From Semisulcospira habei (taxonomy: Eukaryota > Mollusca > Gastropoda > Semisulcospiridae): a stretch of DNA of 64,000 nt. The notes under the pieces were generated by a model that ran no database searches, had not been told where the DNA came from, and saw only the letters and a list, made by a program, of their open reading frames with translations. This document shows positions 43,500 to 54,149 of the stretch, one piece after another. Where the stretch lies: assembly GCA_036245525.1 (NCBI GenBank), contig BTPG01000008.1, forward strand, positions 28,823,202 to 28,887,201, in the 5' to 3' direction. Every line of letters begins with the position of its first letter. The first letter of the stretch is position 1. The translations under genes were made by a program, and so were the position numbers.

Positions 43500-43566
43500 A
43501 CCCATAGTCACAGATTCTCAGGAGCCCCTGAAACTGCACTGGCGCAAGAGAATTTACGCTTCTTGC
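43500..43566. mobile_element. Family B hairpin core, degenerate
   Basis: CATAGTCACAGATTCTCAGG to GAGAATTTACGCTTCTTGC. Confidence 0.65.
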
Positions 43567-43645
43567 AACTAAGTTCGGTTGAACTTTTTAATCACTTGCA
43601 CAAGTGCGCGGCAAGAGCCAAACGTACATCTCGATGTGGACACCC

Positions 43646-43839
43646 TTAACCCCTTCATTGCCGAAAAGGATGTGAACGCAAGAGGTACATATCCTTATGG
43701 GCCCCCGCAACTGCGGGGAATCATGAGGCTGTATGACTCATGCTGACACCACTTTGTGTCCACGACTGGAGGATCTTTGGCGTTAATTAAGAAAGATTTC
43801 AGACACACAATCTGCGACCACTGGCAGTGAAGGGGTTAA
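43646..43839. mobile_element. Family B TTAA element, complete
   Basis: TTAA at 43646-43649 and 43836-43839; 194 bp. Terminal inverted repeats CCCCTTCATTGCC and GGCAGTGAAGGGG. Hairpin 43678-43743 with a worn right arm. Confidence 0.93.
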
Positions 43840-44254
43840 TACCACCACCATATCACTACCCCTACTCACGTTCTGCAAAGCACCGAGTCGGTCACGAATA
43901 GGTACCCATAAATCATGTTTTCACGGATCCATCTCAATGACTTACATCCAACACCATGCGCACTAGTCTATACAGGGTCCATGGCCAAGACTACCTCCTA
44001 AAATGGACGTAGTGATCAGGTTTAAGCCTGCGACTTTCAGAAAGAAATTTAAAAAAAAAAACAACTGGAATCTCGCTGCTGCTTGCAGAAACTTGAGCAG
44101 GACCACGCCCAAAGTCGTAGCTTCGATTCCAAATGTCGGCAAACACATAACAAGGTTTCTTGCCCGGGCAAAACCATACTAAAGCTGTCAGAGCCACACG
44201 AAGAAACCCCCGACGTTCTTCCCCGTTTGAGAACACACAGACGGATCCCTGTCA
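43840..44254. other. Unassigned sequence
   Basis: No supported feature. Confidence 0.4.
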
Positions 44255-44321
44255 GCAAGAGGCATAGATTCTCATGAGTCCCTGCTGAAAGCAGGGGCTC
44301 ATGGGAATATATGCCTCTTGC
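44255..44321. mobile_element. Family B hairpin core
   Basis: 67 bp, ATTCTC with GGGAAT, inner CCCTGC/GCAGGGG. Confidence 0.87.
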
Positions 44322-44635
44322 AGATGGAGGGGTTTGGTTGAGGGGCCAGGTAAGGGGAAAAATACCTTCGTTACTCAACGTCCCGCTGATCAATAGTGAG
44401 CGGAGCACGAAGCACGACCGTAAAGTAAAAACTATCGCTCATAACATTGTTGAAACGTTCTGATGTTGAGAGAGATCCCCACTATCTCCTGCCAAGGAAC
44501 AGATGTGCAAATCAACAGAAACATAGGCGCACATGACGGACACTTAAAATTTCCTTCTTTTACAAAATTAATGAATTATCTTGAATTTTGCATTTCGAAA
44601 TGAACTGGAGCCTATGCCAGACAAAGAAAGTGTGG

Positions 44636-44700
44636 CGCTTTTATTTTGATCCTTGCGGGATGAGGCTGTAAGGTTCGAAGTCACAGACCACCAGGCACAC
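44636..44700. repeat. Family D hairpin, degenerate
   Basis: GGCGCTTTTATTTTGATCCTT to AGGTTCGAAGTCACAGACCA. Confidence 0.6.
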
Positions 44701-44794
44701 AAACGAGGCTGAACTGCAGCAAGTATGAGGTCAGCTTCTCCTAGTAATATATACACATAAATGAACTGTGAATCACGCAGGACGTTAAAAAAAA

Positions 44795-44910
44795 CGTAGT
44801 CGACTTCGTTTATAACAATTAAGGTCGGATATAACAACACGTTCTCTGAGGTCCTAACAGCACTCTTCCCATGTAAATTACTTTACCTATAATAAACTTC
44901 GGGTATAACA
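44795..44910. repeat. Dispersed repeat P, copy 2
   Basis: Matches 39048-39155 and continues as TATAATAAACTTCGGGTATAA, beyond the point where the other copy is broken by the K2 insertion. Confidence 0.65.
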
Positions 44911-44986
44911 ATTGTTGCGAAGTTTAGTTAGTACGTCATGCTCTACTGGCGTATACGAACTGGAACCCATTACGACACGTAATAAG

Positions 44987-45039
44987 CGTGCTGGCCTGTG
45001 ATTTTGGACCTTACGGCTGGAATCACAGGTCAGCACACA
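44987..45039. repeat. Family D with deleted right inner arm
   Basis: GTGCTGGCCTGTGATTTTGG and ACCTTACGGC run straight into GGAATCACAGGTCAGCACAC. The outer arms covary (GCCTGTG/CACAGGT). Confidence 0.82.
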
Positions 45040-45215
45040 GGCGCGGCTGATACCTGACCTCGAGCGACCCGCGAGGCACAGATCCTCATGGTCCCTTTGC
45101 GGACTGTCTGTCGTAAAGTTCTCGCGGACCGCAACCTTCTCTGCTGATAGAGAATATAGTGAAACCCATTTCCTGCGCCCAGATCTCCGGCTAGTGCTAA
45201 TGGACCCACAAGCCC

Positions 45216-45405
45216 CTGACCCCTTCATTGCCAACAGACGCATATTTTCTTTATTCAGTCTTTATTCATTCAACGACCAAGGGCCACGATCGTCCACGGA
45301 CACAAAGCGGTCTCAGCAAGAGGCACAGATCCGGGGGCTCATGAGGATCTATGCCTCTTGCGGCTGGTTCGCGTCAACTGTTTTCTCGGCGGTGGAGGTG
45401 CTAAT
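45216..45405. mobile_element. Family B element (inverted) with hairpin deletion
   Basis: Left CCCCTTCATTGCCAACAGAC. Core 45316-45361 lacks the left inner arm. Right CTCGGCGGTGGAGGTGCTAA. Confidence 0.75.
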
Positions 45406-45722
45406 GCTGCTGTTTTACAAAGCGGTGGTCGCCGGATGCCTCTTCACGCGCGGGTGGACAATGACTTCATTAGGGGGACATGTCGCTCGTTTGTTTTCTC
45501 TACTGCGGAGCTGATACCGAAGAAACAGAGACGGGCAGCAACTGTGACACACGTGTTGGTCAGTGACGCTGCACCTCGCTGACGTCAGGTCCAAAATCAC
45601 AGACCAGCATTAGTATAACCAGCGTGCACTTGTGTCCAGGGCAACGCCAACGTCAGGGTAAAACTCGCTTCTGTTCAGGCGAATATGCATGTATTGGGAT
45701 TTTTGTTCACTGTCAAAAGTGC

Positions 45723-45922
45723 TTAACCCATTTAGCACTGACGCATTACAACAGTGATGGATCGACCATAATTCAAGTGTAGAGCTAGATTAGCTTGGCG
45801 CCGTCGGGCGCCAAGCTAATCTGGCACTACCCTTGATCAAGGTCGACCCATCTCCTGCAACATAGTCGTTGAGTGACATCTCCAAAATCTTGGAAAGGCG
45901 GCCGTGGGATTTAATGGGTTAA
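45723..45922. mobile_element. Family A TTAA element, complete
   Basis: TTAA at 45723-45726 and 45919-45922. Core TAGATTAGCTTGGCGCC-GTC-GGGCGCCAAGCTAATCTGG. Its right TTAA is also the left edge of the next element. Confidence 0.9.
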
Positions 45923-45979
45923 CAGCCTTTCTACAGGAATCATAGCGACAAAAGCCGATACCGACAGCAAAAGGATTAA
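45919..45979. mobile_element. Family C right-half element
   Basis: Starts at the TTAA shared with the A element and contains GGAATCATAGCGACAAAAGC and CGATACCGACAGCAAAAGG. Ends TTAA 45976-45979, which also starts the next element. Confidence 0.75.
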
Positions 45980-46096
45980 CCCCTTCACTGCGACCTTGTG
46001 CAGTGGCTCAAGAGAATATATGTCTATTTCAGACGAAAGAGAGAGACTGGTTTGCGATCATCAACCTTTATGTCCGTGTGAAAGCAAACGGGTTAA
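45976..46096. mobile_element. B-ended element with a different interior
   Basis: TTAA at 45976-45979 and 46093-46096, left end CCCCTTCACTGCGACC. The interior GCTCAAGAGAATATATGTCT and TTTATGTCCGTGTG-AAGCAAA recurs at about 48975-49070. The right TTAA also begins the next B. Confidence 0.7.
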
Positions 46097-46305
46097 CCCC
46101 TTCACTGCCGAGAAAAAGTGAATACGATCCAAAAGCAAGAGACATAGATCCTCATGATCCCCAGCGACTGCGGGGGCCCATGAGGATCTATGCCTCTTGC
46201 GGACACCAAGTTTTTGCCATGCTTCTTGGACGGTGTTGGCTTTTGGTGGCTGAATGAACGATTTCAGGAACAGAAATGTACGCACAGTGGCAGGGAGGGC
46301 GTGAT
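46093..46305. mobile_element. Family B element
   Basis: TTAA at 46093-46096, left end CCCCTTCACTGCCGAGAAAA, hairpin 46135-46200, right CACAGTGGCAGGGAGGGCG and a decayed TTAA. Confidence 0.9.
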
Positions 46306-46787
46306 AACGTCGCAACACCGATAATGCAGCGTGTTCTGTTGCGGCAAAGCAGGCATCAGGCTAACAATAAACAATAGCCATTGCACACTAAGACGTGAAC
46401 AATAACGCCTGCACTATTCATGGCAAATTCTCATAAAACGTTCATCACAAAGCTATACAGCACTGTCGACGACCTGACGAGTTGAAATGGACAAAGCATC
46501 AAAATCGAAGTTTATCAGAGTGCTGGCAGCTGTTGTAATAAGTTAGAAAATTCTTGGCCGATTTGAAAACAAAAGATGAAATTTGTTAATGAAGCCCACT
46601 GGCACGCTGGGTCCCACGACGCTAAGTCGTGTTTTGTTGTCGTCTTCACTGCGTAAGGTTTTGTCAACAAATTTCAACTTTTCCAACCTTTATATCTAAG
46701 CATAGCGGTGATTTGTTATGTTGTTGTTGTTGTTGTTGATGTTGTTATTTTATTTCCTTGGCTGATGGCTTGCTTGTTTGTGAACCA
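46306..46787. other. Unassigned sequence
   Basis: (TTG)n short tract at about 46720-46746. No supported gene. Confidence 0.45.
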
Positions 46788-46978
46788 TTAACACTTTCAA
46801 CCCCAGGACCGAAATCTCCAAATTTTGAAGTTGCCCTCTGAAGGACTGTATTACAATTCTAGAGACAGATCGAGCATGATAGTTCAAGGGTGGTGCCAGA
46901 ATAGCTTACTGGCACCACCCTTGAATTATCATGCTCGATTAATGTCTTGCCGTGGTGAGTCGGGGCTGAATGAGTTAA
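46788..46978. mobile_element. Family A TTAA element, complete
   Basis: TTAA at 46788-46791 and 46975-46978. The GGCGCC inner arms are gone: AGAATAGCTTA meets CTGGCACC directly. Subtype GAGCATGAT/ATCATGCTC. Confidence 0.88.
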
Positions 46979-47043
46979 TCGTCTGCGATACGAAAACAAG
47001 TGGACATCGTACAGCGTTTACGAAGACAGTTTTACCAACTCAT

Positions 47044-47137
47044 AGCCCAAAGGCAGTACCTGATAGCTCGGCGCTTCTCCGTGTGACAAACTAATCAGGC
47101 ACTGGTACCCGTTAAAGTCGATCAACATGCTGCGGCA
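47044..47137. mobile_element. A-like hairpin remnant
   Basis: GTACCTGATAGCTCGGCGC faces AACTAATCAGGCACTGGTAC. TGATTA subtype. Confidence 0.5.
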
Positions 47138-47146
47138 CTCGCTGGA

Positions 47147-48425
47147 AAATATAATAATAATAATAATAATAATAATGTATATTTTTAAGGCGCCTATACT
47201 TTTGAAAGAAAAGCTCTAGGCGCCGTACAAATGACATACTAACATACACAGACCTTGCATCCTACAGCACATATATATGCCCTAACATACACACTCACGC
47301 AACAAGATATACAGGGAAAATAAACTTAGCAGAATAAACACACCAACAAGAAATGCTCACACACACCAAAGATATACGTGTACCATAAAACTAATAACAG
47401 ATACACTAGGCAGCTCTCACTGACAGCAGCACCAAAAACAAAAATAAAATAATTATAACGGTGAATGCACGTTTAAAGGAATAGATGTGTCTTTAAAGAC
47501 TGCCGGAAACTATTCGCTGGTTCAACATATCTGAGGGACTGTGGGAGTTTGTTCCAGAGAAATGGTCCTTGGTATGAGATAGACCTCTCGCCAAAAGACT
47601 TAGTTCTCACAGTCGGAAAGCGTAATAGTTTAGTGTCTGCTGAGGAACGGAGCTGTCTTGAAGGTGTGTACACATGAAGAAGATCAGAAAGATAGACAGG
47701 GCCAGTAGAAGTAGACAGACAGGTATGACAGATGGACAGAATTTTGTATTGTACCCTGGATGTGATAGGCAACCAATGGAGTGAACGCAGGATGGGTGTG
47801 ATGTGGTCTGACTTCTTTGCCTTGACAACAAGCCGTGCTGCTGAGTTCTGCACCCTCTGGAGCCGATCCAGAAGGTACTGAGGACAGCCACACAGGAGTG
47901 CGTTGCCGTAATCGAGTCGGGACAAGACAAAGGAGCAGACCAGCGTTTTAGTGGCTTCTGGTGTGAGAAGATGCCTGATGGAACTAATGCGACGCAGTTC
48001 AATGAATGCAGATCTACAGGCATTCAAAACGTGTTGTTTTAGTGAGAGGCAGCAATCGATAGTGACGCCAAGATTTCTCACCTGATCAGAAAAGCTAACT
48101 TCAGTGTCTAGTATTGTGATGGACTGCGGTAAGGAGGAAGATATTCTGGTAGAGGAAACTAGCATGGCTTCTGTTTTATCTTCATTCAGTTTTAATTTGT
48201 TGGCTATCATCCATGTTCTAACATCAGAAACACTGTTGCACACACTGGATGATGGCATCGACCTGCTCAACATGGCCTGATTTATACAACTGCGTGTCAT
48301 CAGAATACGCGTGGTGAGAAATTGGGCGTGCAGCTATGACACCCGACAAGACTTGGTTTGACTTGCCCTTCTTCTTAGCATCGACACAAACATGACGTCC
48401 ACCTTTGAACAATAGGCAATTACTT
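47147..48425 (-). pseudogene. L2/CR1-like LINE, 5'-truncated
   Basis: The minus-strand reverse-transcriptase C-terminal half has an (ATT)n tail at 47147-47176. RT motif C is present as AYSDDTQLYKSG in one frame (48448-48224). After a frameshift near 48240 the main frame (48300-47473) reads RTWMIANKLKLNEDKTEAML, LGVTIDCCLSLKQHV, RLDYGNALLCGCP, LHWLPITSRVQYKI and ends LWNKLPQSLRYVEP plus FRQSLKTHLFL. The order and motifs are those of the L2/CR1 group. The endonuclease and RT motifs A and B are missing. A TTAA-type B element directly abuts its 5' truncation point (48436). Confidence 0.92.
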
Positions 48426-48435
48426 GAGGAGACAA

Positions 48436-48735
48436 TTAACCCCTTCACTGCCCTTCAAAATCGAAACACCATCAAACTGCACGAGACATAGATCATGATT
48501 CCCCCAGCAGTTGCGGGGGCTCGTGAAATCTTTACGTCTTGTTGACACCACGTTGTATCCATGTTCAATTGACAGCTTTGGCTCTTTGGCCTTTGATTAA
48601 CCGTTAGACTGTTGCTAGAAGCTTTTGTCGCGTAGATTATTGCGGGAATCGTCTCGACAAAAACCGCTACCGACAGTCAAAGGGTTAACAGAGATGCCAT
48701 ACACGCAATATGCGACCACTGTCACAGAAGGGATA
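48436..48735. mobile_element. Family B element carrying a nested C element
   Basis: TTAA at 48436-48439, left end CCCCTTCACTGCCC, hairpin 48479-48542. The interior ...TTTGGCCTTTGA is interrupted by C at a TTAA, then resumes TGCGACCACTGTCACAGAAG, as in the intact B at 43646. Confidence 0.85.
48597..48688. mobile_element. Family C element nested in B
   Basis: TTAA at 48597-48600 and 48685-48688; 92 bp. Left arm diverged (GTTAGACTGTTGCTAGAAGC), right arm ACCGCTACCGACAGTCAAAG. Confidence 0.9.
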
Positions 48736-48870
48736 GCCCCTTTGTGCAAGCAGCCACTGGTACTGTTCAGAGTCTGTGCCAGACAGTAAGCAAGGTGCTC
48801 CTCGAATAGGGGAGCACCTTGCTTAGTGGCTGGCGCAGGACTAAGCACCGGAGGCTGCATACACAATGTG
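48732..48870. mobile_element. Family G element carrying a nested H hairpin
   Basis: Ends CCCCTTTGTGCAAGCAG and CTGCATACACAATGTGG. The G interior splits at GTGCC / CCGGAGG by an H hairpin (about 48781-48847, AGCAAGGTGCTCC to GGAGCACCTTGCTTAG plus TGGCGCAGGACTAAGCA). Confidence 0.82.
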
Positions 48871-49371
<501 letters not shown>

Positions 49372-49539
49372 AGATAGAGAAAAAGCGCATATGTTGTCTC
49401 TGTTGATACCAGAGACCGCCTCCGTATTTAACGATGAAGGTAGCCCAGACAGCCGTACTTAAATAATAAATCATGTTTCAGCGACCACGCTATATCTGGC
49501 CTGCCAGTTTAATCCCCAGTACAATTTTTGCCCGTCTGG

Positions 49540-49753
49540 TTAACTCATTCAGCTCCGAAACACCGGAGCAAGACATTAATCGAGCACGATAATTCAAGGA
49601 TGGTGCCAGAATAGCTTGGCGCCCATAGGCGCCAGGCTATTCTGGCACCATCCTTGAACTATCATGCTCGATCTGTCTCTAGAATTGTAATACAGTCCTT
49701 CAGAGGGCAACTACAAAATTTGGGGATTTCGGTCCTGGGGTAGAATGTGTTAA
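49540..49753. mobile_element. Family A TTAA element, complete
   Basis: TTAA at 49540-49543 and 49750-49753. Subtype AGAATAGC/GGCTATTCT with GAGCACGAT/ATCATGCTC. Confidence 0.9.
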
Positions 49754-49849
49754 TGTAGAGCACAGGGAGAGGTTGACGCAAAAATGATTTAAAATTAACT
49801 CGAGTGAAGGCCTTATGCAGCACCATGTGAAAGTTATAGTGAATTTAGC

Positions 49850-50305
49850 CCATTTTACCGCCAGTGGGTGCACATTGTGTTTCTGAAGTCTTTGTTCAGT
49901 GCCGAGAAAATCTGAACACCGACCAACTGCAAGAGGTATAGATCCTCATGAGCCCCACGTTGTTGTTGTTGGTTGTTGTTTGTTTGGGCTTTTTTTTTTT
50001 TTTTTTTTTTTTTTGGGGGGGGGGTTGCGTTGGGGGGGGGGTTGGGTGGGGGTTGGGAGGTGCGGGGGTGGGGTGTGGGGGGTGGGGGTGTGGTGTGTTG
50101 AATTAAAGAAGCTAACAAAGAAACACAGTCTGCGTCAGCTGGCATTGAACGGGTTAATTCAGCGCCAAATGTTCCTAGCCGTCCAAACAGCATGGACCCA
50201 GAGCAGCGTCAGCAAGAGGCACAGATCCTCATGAGCCCCCGCAGAAGCGGGGGCTCATGAGGATCTATGTCTCTTGCAGTTGGATCGCGTTAAGATGAGT
50301 CTCCA
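49850..50305. mobile_element. Family B (inverted) hosting another B
   Basis: The host left part CCGCCAGTGGGTGCACATTG-TGTTTCTGAAGTCTTTGTT is followed by the inserted B. The host resumes at 50158 as TTCAGCGCCAAATGTTCC, leading to a good hairpin at 50212-50277. Confidence 0.78.
49894..50157. mobile_element. Nested family B with G/T-rich replacement of the right arm
   Basis: Left TTCAGTGCCGAGAAAATCTG and left arm GCAAGAGGTATAGATCCTCA. A 150-bp GTT-repeat, T26 and G-rich tract (about 49957-50100) replaces the right hairpin arm. The B right end CAGCTGGCATTGAACGGG and TTAA (50154-50157) follow. Confidence 0.8.
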
Positions 50306-50530
50306 AGAAGACCAGTTACTTTTGTGGTGGAAACTGGGCACACCAATACATTCATTGCCTTTGGCAATTCGACCGTGAGTGCTGGCTAAATATTGTCTGC
50401 AAGCGTCCTCGCTTTATCGGTAACAAGGTTCCATGCCATCCTCTTTAACTAGAACCGTCTGAAGACACAGACTGTAGCAATGGACATCTCGTTTGCTGAA
50501 ATAGTCCACAGCAATGCAGTCACAGACCCA

Positions 50531-50597
50531 ACTGTCTGTCTCCCTCGATTCGCTAACGTTGATAAGCGGATGCGAATCGAGGGATACAACCAGTGTT
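50531..50597. repeat. Family L hairpin
   Basis: ACTGTCTGTCTCCCTCGATTCGC faces GCGAATCGAGGGATACAACCAGT. Confidence 0.8.
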
Positions 50598-50617
50598 TGT
50601 AGTCACAAGCTTAAACC

Positions 50618-51710
50618 TCTACAATACAATAATACTTTATTAATCCCTCATGAGGAAATTCACTGTCTACCCATACAACACATGGCATCATCATTGACTG
50701 AGTCAATTAATTAAATACATATAACTCTCAGTTAAAGAGATGAGCTGTAACAGACATACTGTTACCTTTGTAACACTCTTGGCATCAGAAACACTTATGG
50801 TTCACGCCCCCTGTGCTTCTGGTGTCAGCAATGTTGCAGTAAACTACTGAATGGGCTAGTACTAAACAACTAAAAAATGTTGACAGACAATATCTACTGA
50901 AGGACAAAAGAGTTGGCATAACGTGATGTACTACTTTTGGGTACTCGAAGTCTGCCACTTCGTTCGTTACGTCTGCTGTCAAATTCATATCTAAGTGGAT
51001 GTGTTTTGTAATCAAGAATGTCAGCCAGTTTGTTCGTAATCCGTCTGTTGTACAGTGTGTCCAATGTATCTTGTGCTCTACCAATCACCCCGCCCGCTTT
51101 CCTGATTACTTTGTTAAGACGATCCTGATCTCTTTTACATAAATCTCTACCCCAGCACGTCAGTCCAAAAGTTAGAACGCTAACAATACTGGAGCAGTAA
51201 AACATCTGTAAAAGCTGAGTGCTTACATTAAATGATCTGAGTTTTCTCAAACAGTAAAGACTGTTTTCACAATAGCCTCTGTGTTTTGTTTCCAGTTGAG
51301 CGCGTTGTCAAAAAAGAACACCTAAATACTTGTAGGACTCTACAGGCTCAACTTCTGTTCATTTGATGACAACAGGATCGGGATGATGTTTGCTTTTCCT
51401 TAAATCTGTTTTCATCTCTCTTGTTTTGCCAACATGTAATTCAAGACAGTTTCTATGGCACCACTCTACAAAGTCGTCGATCTCTTGTCGATAGTGTCTG
51501 TCGTCCTCATCTGTAATCTGTCCTGTTAGTGCCGTGTCGTCAGCGTATTTGTCCATGACACAGTCGTCATGAGTGGATCTACAGTCTGCTGTGTACAAAG
51601 AAAACAGAAAATGCCAGTCCCCTGTGGTGCAACGGTGTTGGTAAAAAGTACATCTGAGATTAGATCTGAACTAATTCTGACATACTGTGGGCGGTTAGTG
51701 ACTTCATCCG
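50618..51710 (-). pseudogene. Rex1/CR1-like LINE, 5'-truncated
   Basis: Third copy of the LINE family seen at 4.07-6.15 kb, with a short ACAATACAATA tail at 50620. Frames at 51598-51359 carry an intact catalytic KYADDTALT, and 51250-50894 read KLRSFNVSTQLLQMFYCSSI and NKLADILDYKTHPLRYEFDS. Frameshifts near 51300 and 50900 and a deletion near 51615 (motif B lost) make it inactive. The 5' break is at about 51710, just before RT motif A. Confidence 0.9.
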
Positions 51711-51756
51711 CTTGAGAATTAGATATGGAAGTAAATGGGGCTGATCACAACGAACT

Positions 51757-51816
51757 AGCGGTATAGATTATCATGAGCCCCTGCTGATGCAGAGGCCCAT
51801 GATAGCCTATGCCTTC
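51757..51816. mobile_element. Family B hairpin core, degenerate
   Basis: GCGGTATAGATTATCATGAG to CCATGATAGCCTATGCC. ATTATC/GATAGC arms. Confidence 0.7.
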
Positions 51817-52028
51817 CCAGGCTCAAGCAGATTGATTTGGCTGTCCCGCAACAGTGAGACTTCCAAGACGCCAACTAAACGGATACGATAAATACACAGT
51901 CATATTGTACAACTACGGCAATACGATATCCGCAAAAAGCATTTGTGCTACTGAGAGATGCAGAAACAACCAGGTACTAACAGCCCTCAAGCTACCACCC
52001 AGATATGCAAAAATGTTTAGCAGACCAT

Positions 52029-52051
52029 TACAACACACACCCACACACACA

Positions 52052-52116
<65 letters not shown>
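52029..52116. repeat. (CA)n microsatellite
   Basis: Long CA tract with a few CC interruptions; a shorter CA tract follows at 52268-52294 in C-rich sequence. Confidence 0.95.
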
Positions 52117-52117
<1 letters not shown>

Positions 52118-52407
52118 AAAGTTAATGAGGTCCGGCCAATCCCCCCGTTCCCAAGCATCCCGACAACCTGTCGTAAAACTGACGACACCCAGATTATCAA
52201 CGCTCACCCTCCAACATGCCACACTTTCACCCCCACCCCTCCACCCCGCTACCCCCCCCCCCTACACCCACCACACACACACACACACACACACATTTCA
52301 GGGCATCCACCCACCTCGTATAACAAGCACTGGCTTCAACCAACAGCAGCCTCCATTCCAGGAAGCAGAGAGATTAAAAATACACGCCGTTCCAAATCCT
52401 TTCCTCG

Positions 52408-52509
52408 GAGAGGGATAGATTCTCACGAGCCCCTGCGACCGCAGGGGCTCGTGATAATCTATCCCTCTCGCAAAAGTCTCGGGGCTAATGAGAATCAATG
52501 CCTCTTGCA
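52408..52509. mobile_element. Family B hairpin with duplicated right arm
   Basis: GAGAGGGATAGATTCTCACG folds against CGTGATAATCTATCCCTCTC (to 52471). A second right arm, GGGGCTAATGAGAATCAATG-CCTCTTGC, follows at 52481-52509. Confidence 0.82.
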
Positions 52510-52750
52510 GACGGACGGGTATAGCCGAGAGTCTGGTAAGAGCCGACGATACCCTGAACCCACCCAGCTTTGTTTTTGCCGGCGCCCGAGCGTCGCCGAT
52601 TTGATGACAAGCGCGGGCTTTTAATGTCCACATCGTCGTTCGGCTTGTCATTGAGGATCATTGATTGTCCGCCGCTCTGTCCTCCTGCCCTCTGCTCTCT
52701 AGACTCTGGGGGCTTTTGAAAAAATCTTTTTTTTGTTTTGTTCCAGATTC

Positions 52751-53010
52751 TCCATCGCAAGGTATGCAGACAATATCTATGCAGATCACAATTTCACACG
52801 CCCAAAACGCCTTAAAAATCCTGGCTGTCGGTAACGGTTTTTGTCGCGATTTGTCTTCATCGCAATGTATGCAAACAATATCAATTCAGATCACAATTTC
52901 GTCCACCCAAACGCCTTAACCTTTTGGCTGTCGGTAGCGGTTTTTTGTCACGATGATTCCTGCCGGAATCATCGCGACAAAAAAACACTTCCGACAGCCA
53001 AAGGGTTGAA
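52751..53010. mobile_element. Family C element preceded by a flank-plus-half duplication
   Basis: The complete C is at 52916-53010 (TTAA left, decayed TTGAA right). A 105-bp upstream copy (52751-52855) holds the same host flank (CATCGCAA-GTATGCA-ACAATAT) plus the C left half, cut off at TTTTTGTCGCGAT. Confidence 0.9.
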
Positions 53011-53096
53011 CATATTCGTCTCTTGACGCCACCAATGTTAATTAGGGGAAAAGAAAATCACACGTTTTAGCTTACCTACATACACAAAATGTACAT

Positions 53097-53308
53097 TTAA
53101 CCCATTCAGCCCTGACGCACTACAGCAGGAGATGGGTCGGCCATGATAATTCAAGGGTAGTGCCAGATTAGCTTGCGCCTGTCGGCGCAAGCTAATCTGG
53201 CACTGCCCTTGAATTTTCATGGTCGATCCACCTCCTGCTACTGGTGCATAGTCATTAGATGACACCTCCAAAATTTGGGAAATACGGCCGTCGGGCTGAA
53301 TGATTTAA
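53097..53308. mobile_element. Family A TTAA element, complete
   Basis: TTAA at 53097-53100 and 53305-53308. CCCATTCAGCCCTGACGC and GCCGTCGGGCTGAATGA. Core GCCAGATTAGCTTGCGCC / GGCGCAAGCTAATCTGGC: loss of one G is mirrored in both arms. Confidence 0.93.
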
Positions 53309-53571
53309 TGGAACCTGTTCAGGGCAACCAAGGGTTAATAGTACACAATAACACCTTTACAAATGTTTTAGTACGTCTTACACTAAACTGGACAAACAGG
53401 TTAACATAACTAATGAAGTTTGAATGCACTAAAATGAAAGACTTTTCTGCTCTTCTCCTTCTTATGCAGGAAAGTTCCGCTGATGCACATGAGGGGCAGA
53501 AGAATATCTCTCATACCGCGTGCCTACCACATGAGCTGTGAAAAGATGGGTAGAAAAGTCTTAGCTGATAT

Positions 53572-53780
53572 AATACAATACAATACAATACAATACAATA
53601 CAATACAATACAATACAATACTACTTTATTAATCCCTCACGGGGATATTCACTGTCTGCCCATACAACACATGGCATCATCATTCACTCATAGAAATAAT
53701 TAAATAACCCATAACTCTCAATTAAAGAAATGAACTGTAAAAGACGTATTATTACCTTTGTAACACTCTTGGCATTTAAA
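53572..53780 (-). pseudogene. Rex1/CR1-like LINE 3' UTR fragment
   Basis: (AATAC)n tail at 53572-53620, then CTTTATTAATCCCTCACGGG and about 150 bp of 3' UTR shared with the copies at 4.1 and 50.6 kb. No coding part remains. Confidence 0.88.
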
Positions 53781-53904
53781 AAAAAAATGTAAGAAAACGT
53801 TAAGAACTCGTATCTGCGGAATTTTAGCAGCCAAAGCAGATCGGTTAAACTCCTTTACTGCCGCCGATCGTACGGTGTACGCCTGAAATCTGTGATCCTG
53901 ACTA

Positions 53905-54143
53905 AAAAGGTGACTGCCAAGCGTGTAAAATGCAGAGAAGAACCTAACGGAGAAAGAAGCACGCTTAGAAAAGACAGTTACAACACAATGTATTAATATT
54001 CTGTGGCCACACTCCTTCTGCGATAAGCAGCGACTAATCTCTATACTTGCTTGTTTGTCTATTTTGAAGAAGAGAATTTACCCGAAATATTGTGTTGTAA
54101 CTGTCTTTTCTAAGCGGATTTCCTTTTCCGTCGGGTTCTTCTC
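53905..54143. repeat. Family M large foldback
   Basis: A ~59-bp arm (53934-53992, GAGAAGAACCTAACGGAGAA...) pairs with 54088-54143 (...GTCGGGTTCTTCTC) across ~95 bp. The outer part begins GGTGACTGCCAAGCGTGTAA. Confidence 0.85.
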
Positions 54144-54149
54144 TAAAAT

